Part shown: positions 36,361 to 47,646 of the stretch, piece by piece
How positions within the stretch are numbered: position 1 is the first letter of the stretch
How the letters are laid out: each line of letters starts with the position of its first letter
Assembly (NCBI RefSeq): GCF_000016325.1
Contig: NC_009436.1
Coordinates: 1,240,001 to 1,304,000 of the forward strand
Length of the DNA: 64,000 nucleotides
Reading direction: 5' to 3'
From: Enterobacter sp. 638
Lineage (GTDB): Bacteria; Pseudomonadota; Gammaproteobacteria; Enterobacterales; Enterobacteriaceae
Notes under the pieces: model-generated
What the model saw: only the letters and a program-made list of their open reading frames with translations
Told to the model about the DNA's origin: nothing
Database searches by the model: none
Position numbers and translations under genes: made by a program

Positions 36361-37149
36361 ATGATTGTTGCAGTTGGGCAGTTCGCTGTAACGGCAGACT
36401 GGCATGAAAATGCGCGTCTCTGTGTCGCATTGATGGCGCAGTCGGCAAGACAGGACGCTGCATTGCTGGTGCTGCCTGAAGCGCTTTTGGCGCGTGATGA
36501 TAACGATCCTGATCTCTCCGTTAAATCTGCGCAGCGACTGGACGGCGGTTTTTTGACGCTGTTACTGGCAGAGAGCAAAAGTAACAGACTCACCACGATT
36601 TTAACGGTCCACGTTCCGACGACTCAGGGCAGAGCCGAAAACACGCTTGTCGTTTTGCGTGAAGGGAAAATCATTGCGCACTATGCAAAACTCCATCTCT
36701 ACGATGCGTTCAATATTCAGGAATCCCGACTGGTTGACCCCGGGAATCAGATTCCGCCGCTGATAGATATCGACGGCATCCGTTTTGGATTGATGACTTG
36801 CTACGATTTACGTTTCCCGGAGATGGCACTGAACCTTGCCCTGGCAGGGGCTGACGCATTGGTTCTGCCTGCGGCATGGGTGAAAGGCCCGCTTAAAGAG
36901 CATCATTGGGCAACATTGCTCACCGCGCGGGCGCTGGATACAACATGCTATGTGGTGGCGTCTGGAGAGTGCGGCAATAAAAATATCGGGCAAAGCCGTG
37001 TGGTTGATCCGCTCGGGGTGACTATCGCGGCGGCAGGCGAGGCACCCGCGCTTCTGATGGCGGAGATTGATCGCGAGCGAATCGCACTCGCGCGTCGACA
37101 ATTACCGGTGCTACGCAACAGACGGTTTGCGCCACCGCAATTATTATGA
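36361..37149 (+). CDS. ybeM: Carbon-nitrogen hydrolase YbeM, deaminated glutathione amidase type
   Basis: Nitrilase-superfamily amidase of 262 residues that is likely to repair deaminated glutathione. The catalytic triad is complete: Glu40 (LPEALLA), Lys110 (YAKLHLYD) and Cys147 ([10 protein letters not shown]). The gene is full length here, while the K-12 copy is known to be disrupted. It starts 66 bases from crcB on the opposite strand and precedes tatE. Confidence 0.93.
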   Translation: MIVAVGQFAVTADWHENARLCVALMAQSARQDAALLVLPEALLARDDNDPDLSVKSAQRLDGGFLTLLLAESKSNRLTTILTVHVPTTQGRAENTLVVLREGKIIAHYAKLHLYDAFNIQESRLVDPGNQIPPLIDIDGIRFGLMTCYDLRFPEMALNLALAGADALVLPAAWVKGPLKEHHWATLLTARALDTTCYVVASGECGNKNIGQSRVVDPLGVTIAAAGEAPALLMAEIDRERIALARRQLPVLRNRRFAPPQLL

Positions 37150-37277
37150 CGTTTTTTTCATCAGTGCTTGATTCACCTTGTTACAGATTGCTATTGTGTC
37201 CGCGCGTCGAATGTCCGTTAATTAGATCAGGTTTTTTGGCGCAGTATGCAGCCTGTTTTCAGTGAAAGAAGGTATCT

Positions 37278-37481
37278 ATGGGTGAGATTAGTATTACCAA
37301 ACTGCTGGTGGTCGCGGCGCTGGTTGTTCTGCTGTTTGGTACCAAGAAGTTACGTACGCTGGGCGGAGACCTGGGTACGGCCATTAAAGGCTTCAAAAAA
37401 GCGATGAACGATGACGACGCTAATGCGAAGAAAACCGCAGATGGCGACGTTACGGCGGAAAAGCTCTCGCACAAAGAGTAA
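37278..37481 (+). CDS. tatE: Twin-arginine translocase subunit TatE
   Basis: Protein of 67 residues, the exact family length, a TatA paralogue that helps form the Tat pore. N-terminal membrane helix ([18 protein letters not shown]), the [14 protein letters not shown] hinge and amphipathic helix, then a charged tail. The second residue onward (GEISITKLL) is typical of TatE. AAGAAGG precedes the ATG. Confidence 0.96.
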   Translation: MGEISITKLLVVAALVVLLFGTKKLRTLGGDLGTAIKGFKKAMNDDDANAKKTADGDVTAEKLSHKE

Positions 37482-37511
37482 TGGCAAAATCTTTCCAGGC
37501 ATTCGGAAAGA

Positions 37512-37540
37512 AAAAAACCGGCTTATAAGCCGGTTTTTTT
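37512..37540. terminator. Bidirectional terminator between tatE and lipA
   Basis: Perfect palindrome CCGGCTTATAAGCCGG (37518-37533) flanked by seven A and seven T, placed between convergent tatE and lipA. Confidence 0.93.
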
Positions 37541-37562
37541 ATGGGTGAAGTGTAATAACTTG

Positions 37563-38528
37563 TTACTTCACTTCTTCGCCTTTCGCCTGCATATCGGCAT
37601 GGTAAGACGAGCGAACAAACGGGCCGCAGGCTGCGTGGGTAAAGCCCATCGCCATCGCTTCGGCTTTCATCTCATCAAACTCATCAGGGCTAACATAACG
37701 CTGAACCGGCAAGTGGTGGCGGCTTGGCTGCAGATATTGGCCCAAGGTCAGCATGGTTACACCATGGCGACGCAGGTCGCGCATCACTTCGATAATTTCA
37801 GCATTGGTTTCGCCCAAGCCGACCATCAGACCTGATTTGGTCGGAATATGCGGATGTGCTTCTTTAAAGCGCTCCAGCAGCTTCAGGGACCAGTTGTAGT
37901 CAGCGCCTGGTCGTACCTGACGATAAACGCGTGGAACGTTTTCCAGGTTGTGGTTAAACACATCTGGTGGCGTCGCGGTGAGAATCTCCAGCGCACGATC
38001 CATACGACCACGGAAATCAGGGACCAACGTTTCAATCTTGATGCTTGGGCTTTTCTCGCGGATGGCACTGATACAATCTGCAAAGTGCTGCGCGCCACCA
38101 TCACGGAGATCGTCACGGTCAACGGAGGTAATCACCACGTAGCGAAGCGCCATGTCAGCAATGGTCTGAGCCAGCTTCAGCGGTTCGTTGGCATCGGGCG
38201 CGACTGGACGACCATGCGCTACATCGCAGAACGGGCAGCGACGGGTGCAGATAGCTCCCAGGATCATGAAGGTGGCGGTACCGTGGTTGAAACATTCCGC
38301 AAGGTTAGGGCAAGAGGCTTCTTCACATACAGAATGAAGGCCATTCTTACGCATCGCCGCTTTGATACCCTGAATGCGTGAAGAGTCAGCCGGAAGTTTG
38401 ATTTTCATCCATTCCGGTTTTCTTAACAGCGCTTCGCGCTCCGTAACCACGTTTTTAACCGGGATAAGGGCCATTTTATCGGCGTCGCGGTACTTAACAC
38501 CGCGTTCCATCACAATGGGTTTACTCAT
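37563..38528 (-). CDS. lipA: Lipoyl synthase LipA
   Basis: Radical-SAM enzyme of 321 residues, the E. coli length, that inserts two sulfurs into protein-bound octanoyl groups. The auxiliary cluster cysteines are Cys68, Cys73 and Cys79 and the SAM cluster is Cys94, Cys98, Cys101 (CTRRCPFCD). The C-terminal RSSYHAD supplies the conserved serine region. It works after LipB, whose gene lies 1.5 kb upstream, with ybeF between them. Confidence 0.98.
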   Translation of the reverse strand: MSKPIVMERGVKYRDADKMALIPVKNVVTEREALLRKPEWMKIKLPADSSRIQGIKAAMRKNGLHSVCEEASCPNLAECFNHGTATFMILGAICTRRCPFCDVAHGRPVAPDANEPLKLAQTIADMALRYVVITSVDRDDLRDGGAQHFADCISAIREKSPSIKIETLVPDFRGRMDRALEILTATPPDVFNHNLENVPRVYRQVRPGADYNWSLKLLERFKEAHPHIPTKSGLMVGLGETNAEIIEVMRDLRRHGVTMLTLGQYLQPSRHHLPVQRYVSPDEFDEMKAEAMAMGFTHAACGPFVRSSYHADMQAKGEEVK

Positions 38529-38731
38529 AGCGTGCGTGTTCCAGTTGCGAAATCGAGGGAAAGCGTTTCAATTCAAGGGAATGTTGTATTTATCAACTAT
38601 TTTTGAACGAACGACAGGCAGTATATCATTGATACGGACGATAAAGCAGCCTGTGAGGTCGCCAAATTGTAAAATAGTTGTTGTTTTGTGCCTTTGCCCC
38701 TATTGGGGCAGGCCGTGTGTTGGGCGGATCC

Positions 38732-39685
38732 TCAAAAAGCCTGGCGGACAATGTTGATAACATTTTCCAGCACCGGATCGCGAAGACTGAGCTTGTTGTA
38801 ATGCAGTGAGATCTCGATGGATTCTGCATTTAGAGGCGCGAAAGGAATTTGCTCGAGCGGCCAACAGTGACGCAGCAGATTGTACAGTCGCGCAGGCATG
38901 ATGGTGATCAAATCGCTGCTGCCAATCAGCGCGGCAATCGTGAACATATTGTAACTGCTGAAGCTAATCTGGCGATCCGGGAACAGATCGTTAATACGCT
39001 GGCGAAGATGGTTTAGGTTATGCCCATCATTCATGAATAAAGCGTATTCATAGTCGCGCAAATTTTCCATGGTCGCGGTCTGGCTTAGCGCAGGATGATT
39101 TTTGCGGCAAACCAGCAGCAATCCATCGGCATAAAGGACACTGTGAGCCAGGGCGCGAGAGCCGAAAGAGTTGCTGTCGATGATCAGGTCTGTCTGGAAC
39201 TGAGCAAGCTGCGTTTCGGTGTCATTAACCTGAATATTTCGCAGCAATAATTGCGGCGCTTCACGTTTGACTGCCTGATAAATCGTGGGCAAGACCAGCG
39301 CACCTACCGAAGGGGAGGTGCCAATGGTAATGGTCCGTTGCTTATCATAACTTCCGGTCAGATCCAGCGCGCCGAGAATCGACTCTAGCCCCTGGCTAAT
39401 GTACTCATGCAGGTGAGTGGCATACGCAGTGGGCGTGACTCCTTGACCTTTACGTATAAAAAGAGGGTCAGGAAAAATGGCGCGCAATTTTTGAATGGAC
39501 TGACTAATTGCCGACGGGGTGAGATTAAGAATTTTCGCAGCATTAACGATACCCTTATGGACATATACTGCCTCAAAGATCGTTAATAAATTGAGGTCAA
39601 TATTGCGTAAAGTCCGAAAAACTTGCGGCTTGTCTTGTCCGCCGGGATCAATCAGTCGTTTAGCTGGTAAATTATTATAATCCAC
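38732..39685 (-). CDS. ybeF: LysR-family transcription regulator YbeF
   Basis: LysR-type regulator of 317 residues, the E. coli YbeF length. Winged helix-turn-helix near the N-terminus (LNLLTIFEAVYVHKGIVNAA and SAISQSIQKLRAIF, about residues 29-70), then a periplasmic-binding-like effector domain (TIGTSPSVGALVLPTIYQAV). Its target and effector are not established. It sits between lipB and lipA as in E. coli, which hints at a role in that region. The 299-bp gap upstream is AT-rich and holds imperfect ATTCAT palindromes that may be its own operator. Confidence 0.92.
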   Translation of the reverse strand: MDYNNLPAKRLIDPGGQDKPQVFRTLRNIDLNLLTIFEAVYVHKGIVNAAKILNLTPSAISQSIQKLRAIFPDPLFIRKGQGVTPTAYATHLHEYISQGLESILGALDLTGSYDKQRTITIGTSPSVGALVLPTIYQAVKREAPQLLLRNIQVNDTETQLAQFQTDLIIDSNSFGSRALAHSVLYADGLLLVCRKNHPALSQTATMENLRDYEYALFMNDGHNLNHLRQRINDLFPDRQISFSSYNMFTIAALIGSSDLITIMPARLYNLLRHCWPLEQIPFAPLNAESIEISLHYNKLSLRDPVLENVINIVRQAF

Positions 39686-39984
39686 GCTGTCACTCCGTAT
39701 TCATTCACAATATGAATGATAGTTGAATTTATATATTATGCTTGTAGTGATTTTTAAAGTGTTTTGCGGATTTCACTTGTTTATCAAAATCAATCAGTTG
39801 AAAAATTACCGATCAAATGATGACCATTTATTCAGTAAATATTCATTTGTTGAATAAAAAATGATGAAATTAGTTCCACTCGCTCAAGCGCTTCGAAAAT
39901 ATAGAATCTGCGGATTATTGTAAAGCTGAAAAGCGGCAAATACGCGATGGCCAGCTAAATAAAGAGGCCATCATGTATTATATA

Positions 39985-40626
39985 TTAAGCGGGAATATAT
40001 TCGTGCGGGGGATTGTTTAGCAGCGCTAAAAGTTTACTCACCAGGAGAGGGCCAATAATACCCGGTGTGGCGTTTTCTACCCACTGACGCATTTGGGTCA
40101 TTTCCATTCCTGCATAACCGCAAGGATTGATGCGCAGGAAGGGGGATAGATCCATGTTGATATTGAGCGCAAGCCCATGAAATGAGCACCCTTTTCTGAT
40201 TCGCAAACCTAACGAGCAGATCTTCATCTCACCGACATACACCCCCGGCGCATCGGCACGCGGATGAGCGTCAATATCGTACTCAGCCAGGGTATCAACC
40301 ACGGTTTGTTCGAGCAATGTGACCAATTCGCGAACACCCAGCTTACGACGCTTCAGATTCAGGAGAACGTACATGACCTGCTGACCAGGTCCGTGATAGG
40401 TCACTTGCCCGCCGCGGTCACTTTGGATAACAGGAATATCACCTGGAACTAATACGTGCTCTGCTTTTCCAGCCTGGCCTTGAGTGAAAACGGGATGATG
40501 CTCTACCAGCCAGATTTCGTCAGGCGTGTGGTCATCGCGAGAATCGGTGAAATCATGCATGGCCTGAGAGACAGGCTCATAGGGTTGCAGCCCGAGATGG
40601 CGGACAAGAATTTTATCCTGATACAA
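39985..40626 (-). CDS. lipB: Octanoyltransferase LipB
   Basis: Enzyme of 213 residues that moves octanoate from acyl carrier protein to lipoyl domains. Lys135 (GEMKICSLG) and the acyl-accepting Cys169 (RINPCGYAG) are at the family positions, and [14 protein letters not shown] is the substrate loop. I chose the TTG at 40626, which gives the family N-terminus LYQDKILVR and has GGAG eight to nine bases upstream; a TTG start is also used in E. coli. A longer frame would add 53 unrelated residues. It follows ybeD on the same strand. Confidence 0.95.
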   Translation of the reverse strand: MYQDKILVRHLGLQPYEPVSQAMHDFTDSRDDHTPDEIWLVEHHPVFTQGQAGKAEHVLVPGDIPVIQSDRGGQVTYHGPGQQVMYVLLNLKRRKLGVRELVTLLEQTVVDTLAEYDIDAHPRADAPGVYVGEMKICSLGLRIRKGCSFHGLALNINMDLSPFLRINPCGYAGMEMTQMRQWVENATPGIIGPLLVSKLLALLNNPPHEYIPA

Positions 40627-40720
40627 AACAGCAACTCCGGGGATGTGGCGACAAAAGGGTGTGGGGAGTATATCACAGAGGCTAAAGTGGGTTACCCGGC
40701 AAAGCGGGTAACCACGGGGA

Positions 40721-40984
40721 TTACAGCACCATACGTACGATGTCGATATTACCAAGCTCTTCGTACAGCGTCTCAACCTGCTCAATATGCGTGGCAGTAA
40801 TGGTAATTGAGACGGAATGGTAGTTGCCTTTGCTGCTCGGTTTTACCGTCGGAGAGTAGTCACCTGGCGCATGGCGCTGTACCACTTCAACCACCTGGTC
40901 AACCAGCTCCGGCAATGCCTGACCCATTACTTTGTAAGTAAATGAGGTTGGGAATTCAAGCAGTTCGTTAAGTTTGGTTTTCAT
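40721..40984 (-). CDS. ybeD: YbeD, DUF493 protein
   Basis: Protein of 87 residues, the E. coli length, with a ferredoxin-like (ACT-like) fold expected from the DUF493 family: [20 protein letters not shown] at the N-terminus and [19 protein letters not shown] in the middle. Its role is not firmly known; the dacA-ybeD-lipB order is conserved and suggests a link to one of these neighbours. Confidence 0.95.
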   Translation of the reverse strand: MKTKLNELLEFPTSFTYKVMGQALPELVDQVVEVVQRHAPGDYSPTVKPSSKGNYHSVSITITATHIEQVETLYEELGNIDIVRMVL

Positions 40985-41011
40985 GTCAGCTCCGGCAGTA
41001 CATCAAAAATA

Positions 41012-41038
41012 ATAACTCCCACAACGGGTGGGAGTTAT
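41012..41038 (-). terminator. Terminator after dacA
   Basis: Perfect 11-bp stem ATAACTCCCAC/GTGGGAGTTAT with a five-base loop, followed on the dacA strand by TATTTTTG. It lies 51 bases after the dacA stop. Confidence 0.85.
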
Positions 41039-41089
41039 CTGGATACCTAGTATATGGGGATGGAAATCACACTTTCAAGTGTTCAATTA

Positions 41090-42301
41090 TTAACCAAACC
41101 AGTGATGGAACATCAATTTAATGTAATCAATGATTTTGCCGAAGAAATTGCCTTCAGGAATTTCGTCAAGAACAACCAGAGGGCGCTGATCGATGGTTTT
41201 TCCATCCAACTGGAAGTTGATAGTACCAACAACCTGGTTTTTCTTCAGTGGTGCGTGGAGTTCACTGGTGTTGAGCACGTAGCTGGCTTTCAAGTCTTTC
41301 ATACGGCCACGAGGGATCGTCAGGTACAGATCTTTATCAACACCCAGCGACGCGCGGTCGTTGTCGCCAAACCACACTGGCTCAGAGGCAAACTCTTTAC
41401 CGGCTTTAAGTGGGTTCACGGTCTCGAAGAAACGGAAGCCCCAGGTCAGCAGTTTTTTGCTTTCGGTTTCACGGCCTTTAAAGGTGCGCCCCCCCATCAC
41501 GGCGGAGATCAAACGCATCTGACCTTCCGTTGCGGACGCCACCAGGTTGTAACCGGCTTTATCCGTATGGCCTGTTTTGATGCCGTCAACCTTCAGGCTG
41601 TTATCCCACAGTAAGCCGTTGCGGTTGGTCTGACGGATACCGTTAAAGGTAAATTCTTTTTCTTTATAGATGGTGTATTCGTTGGGAACGTCGCGGATAA
41701 GTGCCTGACCAATCAGCGCCATGTCACGTGCAGAACTGTACTGACCTTCAGCATCAAGGCCGTGAACGGTCTGGAAGTGGCTGTTTTTCAGACCCAGCGC
41801 GGAAACGTAGCTGTTCATCAAGCCAACGAACGCATCCTGGCTGCCCGCCGCAAAATCGGCCATCGCAACACAGGCATCGTTACCTGATTGCAGGTTGATA
41901 CCCCGGATCAGCTGCGATACGGGAACCTGCATGCCTGGTTTCAGGAACATCAGGGAAGAGCCTTTGAACACCGGATTACCGGTAGCCCATGCATCGTTAC
42001 CCACGGTAACCAGATCAGTTTCTTTGAACTTGCCCGCTTTCATGGCCTGACCGATGACATAGCTGGTCATCATCTTGGTGAGGCTAGCCGGGTCACGGCG
42101 TGAATCCGCGTTCATTTCAGCCAGCACTTTGCCAGAGTTGTAGTCGATCAGGATGTAGGATTCCGCGTCAATTTGCGGAACGCCAGGGATCATGGTCTTG
42201 ATATTCAGGTCATCAGCGTGAGCAACTGACAGCGTTGCTGCGCAAAGGGCCGTGGTCAGCGCCATGCGCTGCAAAAAACGAGCGGAGAAAGTGGTCTTCA
42301 T
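41090..42301 (-). CDS. dacA: D-alanyl-D-alanine carboxypeptidase PBP5
   Basis: Protein of 403 residues, as in E. coli. It trims the terminal D-Ala from cell-wall pentapeptides and helps keep rod shape. Signal peptide cut after AHA (residue 29). Catalytic Ser73-Lys76 is in [15 protein letters not shown] gives the SxN motif region, and KTGHTDKAG is the KTG motif. The C-terminal amphipathic helix ([18 protein letters not shown]) is the membrane anchor. It lies downstream of rlpA, mrdB and mrdA in the elongation cluster. Confidence 0.98.
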   Translation of the reverse strand: MKTTFSARFLQRMALTTALCAATLSVAHADDLNIKTMIPGVPQIDAESYILIDYNSGKVLAEMNADSRRDPASLTKMMTSYVIGQAMKAGKFKETDLVTVGNDAWATGNPVFKGSSLMFLKPGMQVPVSQLIRGINLQSGNDACVAMADFAAGSQDAFVGLMNSYVSALGLKNSHFQTVHGLDAEGQYSSARDMALIGQALIRDVPNEYTIYKEKEFTFNGIRQTNRNGLLWDNSLKVDGIKTGHTDKAGYNLVASATEGQMRLISAVMGGRTFKGRETESKKLLTWGFRFFETVNPLKAGKEFASEPVWFGDNDRASLGVDKDLYLTIPRGRMKDLKASYVLNTSELHAPLKKNQVVGTINFQLDGKTIDQRPLVVLDEIPEGNFFGKIIDYIKLMFHHWFG

Positions 42302-42440
42302 GGTCAGAACAACGACATCCGTGATGGAATTAAAAAAAGTGCCTTACTATAGCAAAAGCTATACAGGCAGGCATCCGACTTTCAGCACGAGTTTGTGAAC
42401 GTTGGTTACACAAGCTGACAATTCGGATACCGCCGATTAA

Positions 42441-43538
42441 TTAGTTTGCAACAGCGATAAACGACTGTAATTGCGCTTCGCTTTGCAGACGTTGCTGTAA
42501 CGCGCTGGCCTGTGACTTGCTAGCGAATGGGCCCATCTGGATACGCCAGACGGCGCCGTTTTGCACCACACGACCCGGAACGTCGAACTGCTGCGTCAGA
42601 CGTTGTTGATACTGCTGCGCACGTGCCTGATCGCTCACAGCGCCGACCTGAACCACAAATCCACCTGCGGTAGAGGTAGCCGTATTCTGTGCAGCGACCG
42701 GAGCCACGACGGGAGCAGGTTGCGCGGCAGGTGTCGCAACGACGGGTGCTGGCGTGGGTTCATTCCCTTCCAGCACACCAGAAGCGAGCGTGGTCGGTGC
42801 GCCCAGGAAACCGCTGCTGTTTACAGGAGCGCCAGTCGTATCGTCACTTTTCAACGTATCGTTGCTAATTGCGCGCACGTCGCCCTGAGGCTGCATCGGC
42901 TCAGAAGCCGAAGAAGCGCTGCCCATACCCCCGCTTAAATCCGGGCGCGACGGCAGAGCATAAGTCTGTTTCGCGACGGTGGTACACACCGTGCCTGGGC
43001 CGGAGAGCGTCCCGTCCTGTGCGACAATAATAGGATCGATACGCACTTTGGTATTATTAGAGGTATTAAGACGATCAGCCGCCGCGCGCGACAGCGAAAT
43101 CACGCGGTCAGTGCCGTACGGTCCGCGGTCATTAATACGCACCACAATCATGCGACCGTTGGCGAGGTTAGTGACGCGCACGTAGCTTGGGATAGGTAAG
43201 GTCGCATGCGCAGCGGTGATTTGCATGGGATCAAACGCTTCACCGGATGCAGTCTGGTTGCTGCCAGGCTCTGCGTCATAAATCGCCGCAAAGCCGGCCT
43301 GGCTGAAACGGGACGGATCCTGAACGATTTTATATCGCTTACCGTCGCGCTCGTAATCCTGATTAGCGGTCGCATTCAGCGGCTCGTAAACCGGATCGGC
43401 ACCGCTGATTTCAACCACCGGAGCGTTACAAACCGCAGGCTGCGGCGGCGCTATGGTCGCCTGCTGTTGACCATCATCACTTGAACAGGCAGCAAGTAAA
43501 CTTGCTGCGATGCAGACACCCAGCCACTGCTTGCGCAT
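42441..43538 (-). CDS. rlpA: Septal-ring lytic transglycosylase lipoprotein RlpA
   Basis: Lipoprotein of 365 residues with lipobox LLAAC (Cys18). A double-psi beta-barrel domain with the family text GFAAIYDAEPGSNQTASGE and RMIVVRINDRGPYG and the RVISLS end lies at about residues 80-160. A proline/alanine-rich linker (about 190-285) leads to a C-terminal SPOR domain (FVVQVGAVSDQARAQQY), which binds denuded glycan at the septum. The catalytic-type Asp of the barrel (NDRGPY) is present; activity on naked glycan is known for the Pseudomonas homologue. Confidence 0.95.
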   Translation of the reverse strand: MRKQWLGVCIAASLLAACSSDDGQQQATIAPPQPAVCNAPVVEISGADPVYEPLNATANQDYERDGKRYKIVQDPSRFSQAGFAAIYDAEPGSNQTASGEAFDPMQITAAHATLPIPSYVRVTNLANGRMIVVRINDRGPYGTDRVISLSRAAADRLNTSNNTKVRIDPIIVAQDGTLSGPGTVCTTVAKQTYALPSRPDLSGGMGSASSASEPMQPQGDVRAISNDTLKSDDTTGAPVNSSGFLGAPTTLASGVLEGNEPTPAPVVATPAAQPAPVVAPVAAQNTATSTAGGFVVQVGAVSDQARAQQYQQRLTQQFDVPGRVVQNGAVWRIQMGPFASKSQASALQQRLQSEAQLQSFIAVAN

Positions 43539-43554
43539 TGCAATCCCCTTATTT

Positions 43555-44667
43555 TTATACGCTCTTGGACAACATTTTTCTGTGGGTATGGATAGACATG
43601 ACTATCCCGAACCCAGCCATCAAGACGATCAGTGCCGAGCCTCCGTAGCTTACCAGCGGGAGCGGCACGCCAACGACGGGCAGAATTCCACTCACCATAC
43701 CAATATTTACGAAGACATATACGAACAGAATCAACATCAACCCGCCGGCCATGACGCGCCCGAATGTGGTTTGCGCATGTGCGGCAATCCACAGGCCACG
43801 CATAATCAGCAGCAGGTATAACCCCAGTAAAATCAAGATGCCCACCAGACCCAACTCTTCAGCCAGAACGGCGAAGATAAAGTCCGTGTGACGCTCCGGC
43901 AGGAATTCAAGCTGCGACTGCGTACCGTGCAGCCAGCCTTTACCCCGCAATCCACCGGAACCAATGGCAATCTTTGACTGAATAATATGATAGCCCGCGC
44001 CGAGCGGATCGGTTTCCGGATCAAGCAACATCATGACACGCTGTCGCTGATAATCGTGCATCAGGAAGAACCACAGTATCGGTATAAAGGCGGCGATCAA
44101 CACTACCGCGATCCCAATCAACCGCCAGCTCAACCCGGATAAGAACAGGACGAACAGGCCAGATAATGCGACGAGAATTGATGTCCCCAGGTCTGGCTGC
44201 GCTGCCACAAGGAGCGTTGGCAAGAAAATCAGCACCAGCGCGATAGCGGTATTTTTGAGCGAGGGCGGGCAGACGTCGCGGTTGATAAAGCGAGCCACCA
44301 TCAGCGGTACGGCGATTTTGGCAATTTCAGACGGCTGGAAACGCACAATCCCCAAGTCCAGCCAGCGCTGTGCCCCTTTTGAAATCGCCCCGAACGCATC
44401 GACAGCGATCAGCAGAATGATACAGACAAAGTATAGATAGGGCGCCCAGCCTTCGTAAACGCGCGGCGGAATTTGCGCCATTACTACCATGATCACCAGG
44501 CCCATCGCGATCTGGCCGATTTTGCGCTCCATCATGCCGATATCCTGCCCGCTGGCGCTCCAGATGACGAGGGCGCTATACGTCAGCAATGCCAGCAGGA
44601 TCAGCAGCATCGCCGGGTCGATGTGGATTTTGTCCCACAGCGATTTTCTGTTCGGATTATCCGTCAT
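43555..44667 (-). CDS. mrdB: Peptidoglycan glycosyltransferase RodA
   Basis: SEDS-family integral membrane polymerase of 370 residues, the E. coli length, with about ten hydrophobic segments. It makes glycan strands with PBP2 in the elongasome. Conserved segments [21 protein letters not shown] (catalytic region precursor), [13 protein letters not shown] and [22 protein letters not shown] text (here [12 protein letters not shown]) are present. It starts two bases after mrdA, so the two are translated together. Confidence 0.97.
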   Translation of the reverse strand: MTDNPNRKSLWDKIHIDPAMLLILLALLTYSALVIWSASGQDIGMMERKIGQIAMGLVIMVVMAQIPPRVYEGWAPYLYFVCIILLIAVDAFGAISKGAQRWLDLGIVRFQPSEIAKIAVPLMVARFINRDVCPPSLKNTAIALVLIFLPTLLVAAQPDLGTSILVALSGLFVLFLSGLSWRLIGIAVVLIAAFIPILWFFLMHDYQRQRVMMLLDPETDPLGAGYHIIQSKIAIGSGGLRGKGWLHGTQSQLEFLPERHTDFIFAVLAEELGLVGILILLGLYLLLIMRGLWIAAHAQTTFGRVMAGGLMLILFVYVFVNIGMVSGILPVVGVPLPLVSYGGSALIVLMAGFGIVMSIHTHRKMLSKSV

Positions 44668-44669
44668 GA

Positions 44670-46571
44670 TTATTGGTCCTCCGCTGCGGTGGCGGCTGGG
44701 GTTTCAGCAGGTAGCTCGGTGTTGTTATCGCCCAGCATAATATGGTCGAGGATTTGGCGCATGATTGTCCCGACTGCCGGGCCAGCACCGCCGTTCTCGA
44801 GAATCATCGCTACCGCAACCTGCGGATTATCATAAGGCGCAAATGCCGTCATGAGCTTATGGTCACGCAGACGTTCAGCGATTTTGTGCGCGTTATACGT
44901 TTCGTTCGCCTTCAGGCCAAAGACCTGCGCGGTACCTGATTTCGCCGCCACTTTGTACGGTGCGCCTGCGAAGTATTTATGTGCGGTGCCGTTCGGACGA
45001 TTCGCCACGCCATACATGCCGTCTTTGGCAATTTCCCAGAAGCCGGAATGAATATCGCCCACCGGGGCTTCATGCGGTTGCGACCACGGCACTTGCTTAC
45101 CATCTTCAACGGTGCTCATCAGCAGGTGCGGTACTTTCACCACGCCATCGTTAATGAGGATCATCATCGCTTTGCTCATCTGAATGGGCGTAGCGGTCCA
45201 GTAACCCTGGCCGATGCCGACCGGAATGGTGTCGCCTTGATACCACGGTTTTTTAAAGCGTTTGAGCTTCCACTCACGCGTCGGCATGTTCCCTGAGCGC
45301 TCTTCCGCCAGGTCAATGCCGGTGTAATGACCGTAACCAAATTTGCTCATCCACGCGGAGAGGCGATCGATGCCCAAATCATAGGCTACCTGGTAGAAGA
45401 AGGTATCTGCCGACTCTTCCAGCGATTTGGTGATATTGAGATGACCGTGACCCCATTTTTTCCAGTCACGATAACGTTTTTCAGAACCGGGCAACTGCCA
45501 CCAGCCAGGGTCAAACAGGCTGGTATTGCGGTTGATCACGCCCGCACTCAACGCCGAGACGGCGACGTAAGGCTTAACGGTGGACGCTGGCGGGTAGACG
45601 CCTTGCGTTGCACGGTTTATCAGTGGGGTATTCGGATCGTTCAGCAAACCGGAATATTCTTTGCTGGAGATGCCATCAACAAACAGATTGGGATCGTAGC
45701 TTGGCATCGAAACCAGAGCCAGAATTCCCCCGCTACGCGGATCGGTCACGACCACGGCCGCACGGCTGCCGGCCAGTAGCGTTTCAACATATTGCTGAAG
45801 CTTGAGATCAAGTGTCAGGTAGACGTCATGTCCTGCTTGTGGCGGCACTTCTTTGAGCTGACGGATAACGCGGCCGCGGTTGTTGACTTCAACCTCTTCG
45901 TAGCCCGTCTGCCCGTGCAGCACGTCTTCGTAATAGCGTTCAATGCCGAGCTTGCCGATATCATGGGTCGCGGCGTAGTTTGCCAGTTTGCCGTCTTTAT
46001 CGAGGCGCTCAACGTCTTTATCGTTAATCTTAGAAACGTAGCCAATGACGTGCGTCAGCGCGGAGCCGTAAGGATAATAGCGACGCTTATAGCCTTTAAC
46101 CTCAACACCCGGGAAGCGATACTGGTTCACCGCAAAGCGGGCGACCTGGACTTCCGTCAAATTGGTCTTCACCGGAATCGAGGTAAAACGGTGGGAACGC
46201 GCGCGCTCTTTCTTGAAGGTTGCGATGTCATCATCGGTGAGGTCGACCACCCCTTTCAGCGCATCCAGCGCGTCCTGCACATTATCCACTTTCTCCGGCA
46301 TCATCTCGATTTGGTAGATGGTTCGGTTTAACGCCAGAGGCGTGCCGTTACGGTCGTAGATAATGCCGCGGCTAGGCGCGATAGGCACAAGCTTGATGCG
46401 GTTTTCGTTGGAGCGCGTTTGATAGTCAGTAAAGCGGACGATTTGCAGATTATAGAGGTTGGCGATCAGCACGCCAGTCAGCAGCAAAATCCCGATAAAG
46501 GCGACCAAAGCCCGGCGCACAAACAGCGCGGACTCAGCCGAATAGTCGCGAAAAGAATTCTGTAGTTTCAT
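44670..46571 (-). CDS. mrdA: Peptidoglycan transpeptidase PBP2
   Basis: Class B penicillin-binding protein of 633 residues, as in E. coli. One N-terminal membrane helix (about 22-42), a pedestal domain, and the transpeptidase domain with Ser330 in [15 protein letters not shown] (SxD motif) and KSGTAQVF (KSGT motif, about 543). It cross-links the lateral wall with RodA and is the target of mecillinam. It follows rlmH after 28 bases. Confidence 0.98.
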   Translation of the reverse strand: MKLQNSFRDYSAESALFVRRALVAFIGILLLTGVLIANLYNLQIVRFTDYQTRSNENRIKLVPIAPSRGIIYDRNGTPLALNRTIYQIEMMPEKVDNVQDALDALKGVVDLTDDDIATFKKERARSHRFTSIPVKTNLTEVQVARFAVNQYRFPGVEVKGYKRRYYPYGSALTHVIGYVSKINDKDVERLDKDGKLANYAATHDIGKLGIERYYEDVLHGQTGYEEVEVNNRGRVIRQLKEVPPQAGHDVYLTLDLKLQQYVETLLAGSRAAVVVTDPRSGGILALVSMPSYDPNLFVDGISSKEYSGLLNDPNTPLINRATQGVYPPASTVKPYVAVSALSAGVINRNTSLFDPGWWQLPGSEKRYRDWKKWGHGHLNITKSLEESADTFFYQVAYDLGIDRLSAWMSKFGYGHYTGIDLAEERSGNMPTREWKLKRFKKPWYQGDTIPVGIGQGYWTATPIQMSKAMMILINDGVVKVPHLLMSTVEDGKQVPWSQPHEAPVGDIHSGFWEIAKDGMYGVANRPNGTAHKYFAGAPYKVAAKSGTAQVFGLKANETYNAHKIAERLRDHKLMTAFAPYDNPQVAVAMILENGGAGPAVGTIMRQILDHIMLGDNNTELPAETPAATAAEDQ

Positions 46572-46599
46572 CCGCTGCTTAATTTGCCCTGGTCAATCA

Positions 46600-47067
46600 T
46601 TACTCACGGTGATAAGGGTGGTTGGTAGTAATGCTCCACGCGCGGTAAAGGCTTTCCGCGACCAAAACCCGGACAAGCGGGTGAGGAAGCGTAAGCGCGG
46701 AGAGGGACCAACTTTGTTCTGCGGCCGCTTTACAAGCTGAGGATAATCCTTCTGGCCCGCCGATCAGCAGGCTGACGTCACGGCCATCCAGCTTCCAGCG
46801 CTCCAGTTCTTGCGCCAGCTGCGGCGTATCCCAGGGTTTGCCTGGGATATCAAGGGTCACGATGCGGTTCTTGCCAGCGGCAGCCAGCATCAACTCACCC
46901 TCTTTATCGAGAATACGCTTGATATCTGCGTTTTTGCCGCGTTTTCCTGCTGGTATTTCCACCAGTTCGAACGGCATGTCTTTAGGAAAACGACGCAGAT
47001 ATTCAGTAAAACCCGTCTGTACCCAGTCTGGCATTTTTGTGCCGACGGCTACCAGTTGCAACTTCAC
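46600..47067 (-). CDS. rlmH: 23S rRNA pseudouridine-1915 N3-methyltransferase RlmH
   Basis: SPOUT methyltransferase of 155 residues, the family length. It methylates pseudouridine 1915 in helix 69 of 23S rRNA. The SAM-binding knot is visible as FLIGGPEG-type text ([14 protein letters not shown], about 101-114) with [20 protein letters not shown] after it. It starts three bases after rsfS. Confidence 0.97.
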   Translation of the reverse strand: MKLQLVAVGTKMPDWVQTGFTEYLRRFPKDMPFELVEIPAGKRGKNADIKRILDKEGELMLAAAGKNRIVTLDIPGKPWDTPQLAQELERWKLDGRDVSLLIGGPEGLSSACKAAAEQSWSLSALTLPHPLVRVLVAESLYRAWSITTNHPYHRE

Positions 47068-47070
47068 GCA

Positions 47071-47388
47071 TCAACCCCAGAGCTTTTCCAGCTCATACAG
47101 ACGACGGCTTTCGTCCTGCATGACATGGACAATCACATCGCCGAGGTCAACAACAACCCAGTCAGCAATGGCTTCGCCTTCCACACCCAGCGGCATAAGC
47201 CCTGCAGCGCGAGATTCCTGAACAACGTGGTCAGCAATAGAGGCAACGTGGCGAGTGGAAGTACCGGTGCAAATAATCATGCAGTCGGTGATACTGGAAC
47301 GACCGTGAACGTCGATAGCGATGATGTCCTGACCTTTCAGGTCATCAATTTTGTCTATAACAAAATCCTGGAGTTCTTTACCCTGCAA
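47071..47388 (-). CDS. rsfS: Ribosomal silencing factor RsfS
   Basis: Protein of 105 residues that binds L14 on the large subunit and blocks joining of subunits in starvation. Core segments [34 protein letters not shown] and [19 protein letters not shown] are intact. I chose the TTG at 47388, preceded by GGGGGA, because it gives the family length; an upstream start would add 27 unrelated residues. In E. coli cobC lies next upstream; here there is no gene in the 258-bp gap before nadD. Confidence 0.93.
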   Translation of the reverse strand: MQGKELQDFVIDKIDDLKGQDIIAIDVHGRSSITDCMIICTGTSTRHVASIADHVVQESRAAGLMPLGVEGEAIADWVVVDLGDVIVHVMQDESRRLYELEKLWG

Positions 47389-47646
47389 GTTTTCCCCCTG
47401 GGTGAATGAAGTTGAGCAATGAGTGAGTAGCCTGGCAGTATACCTGAACTGACGGCTGTGTCGGGACAAATGTCACCAGACGGAATTTTTAAGGCGGGTA
47501 TCATCCCATCCTCGGCCTGACAATGCATCGCCATTTTTGTAAAACAATTTCTGTAAAGCTATGACTGGCAGAAGTCAGGCTGCGGAGGATATCAGCCTGG
47601 AAGGGGCTGTCAATGGCACGGCGTCGAATTAGCCGATTTTTCGCGC

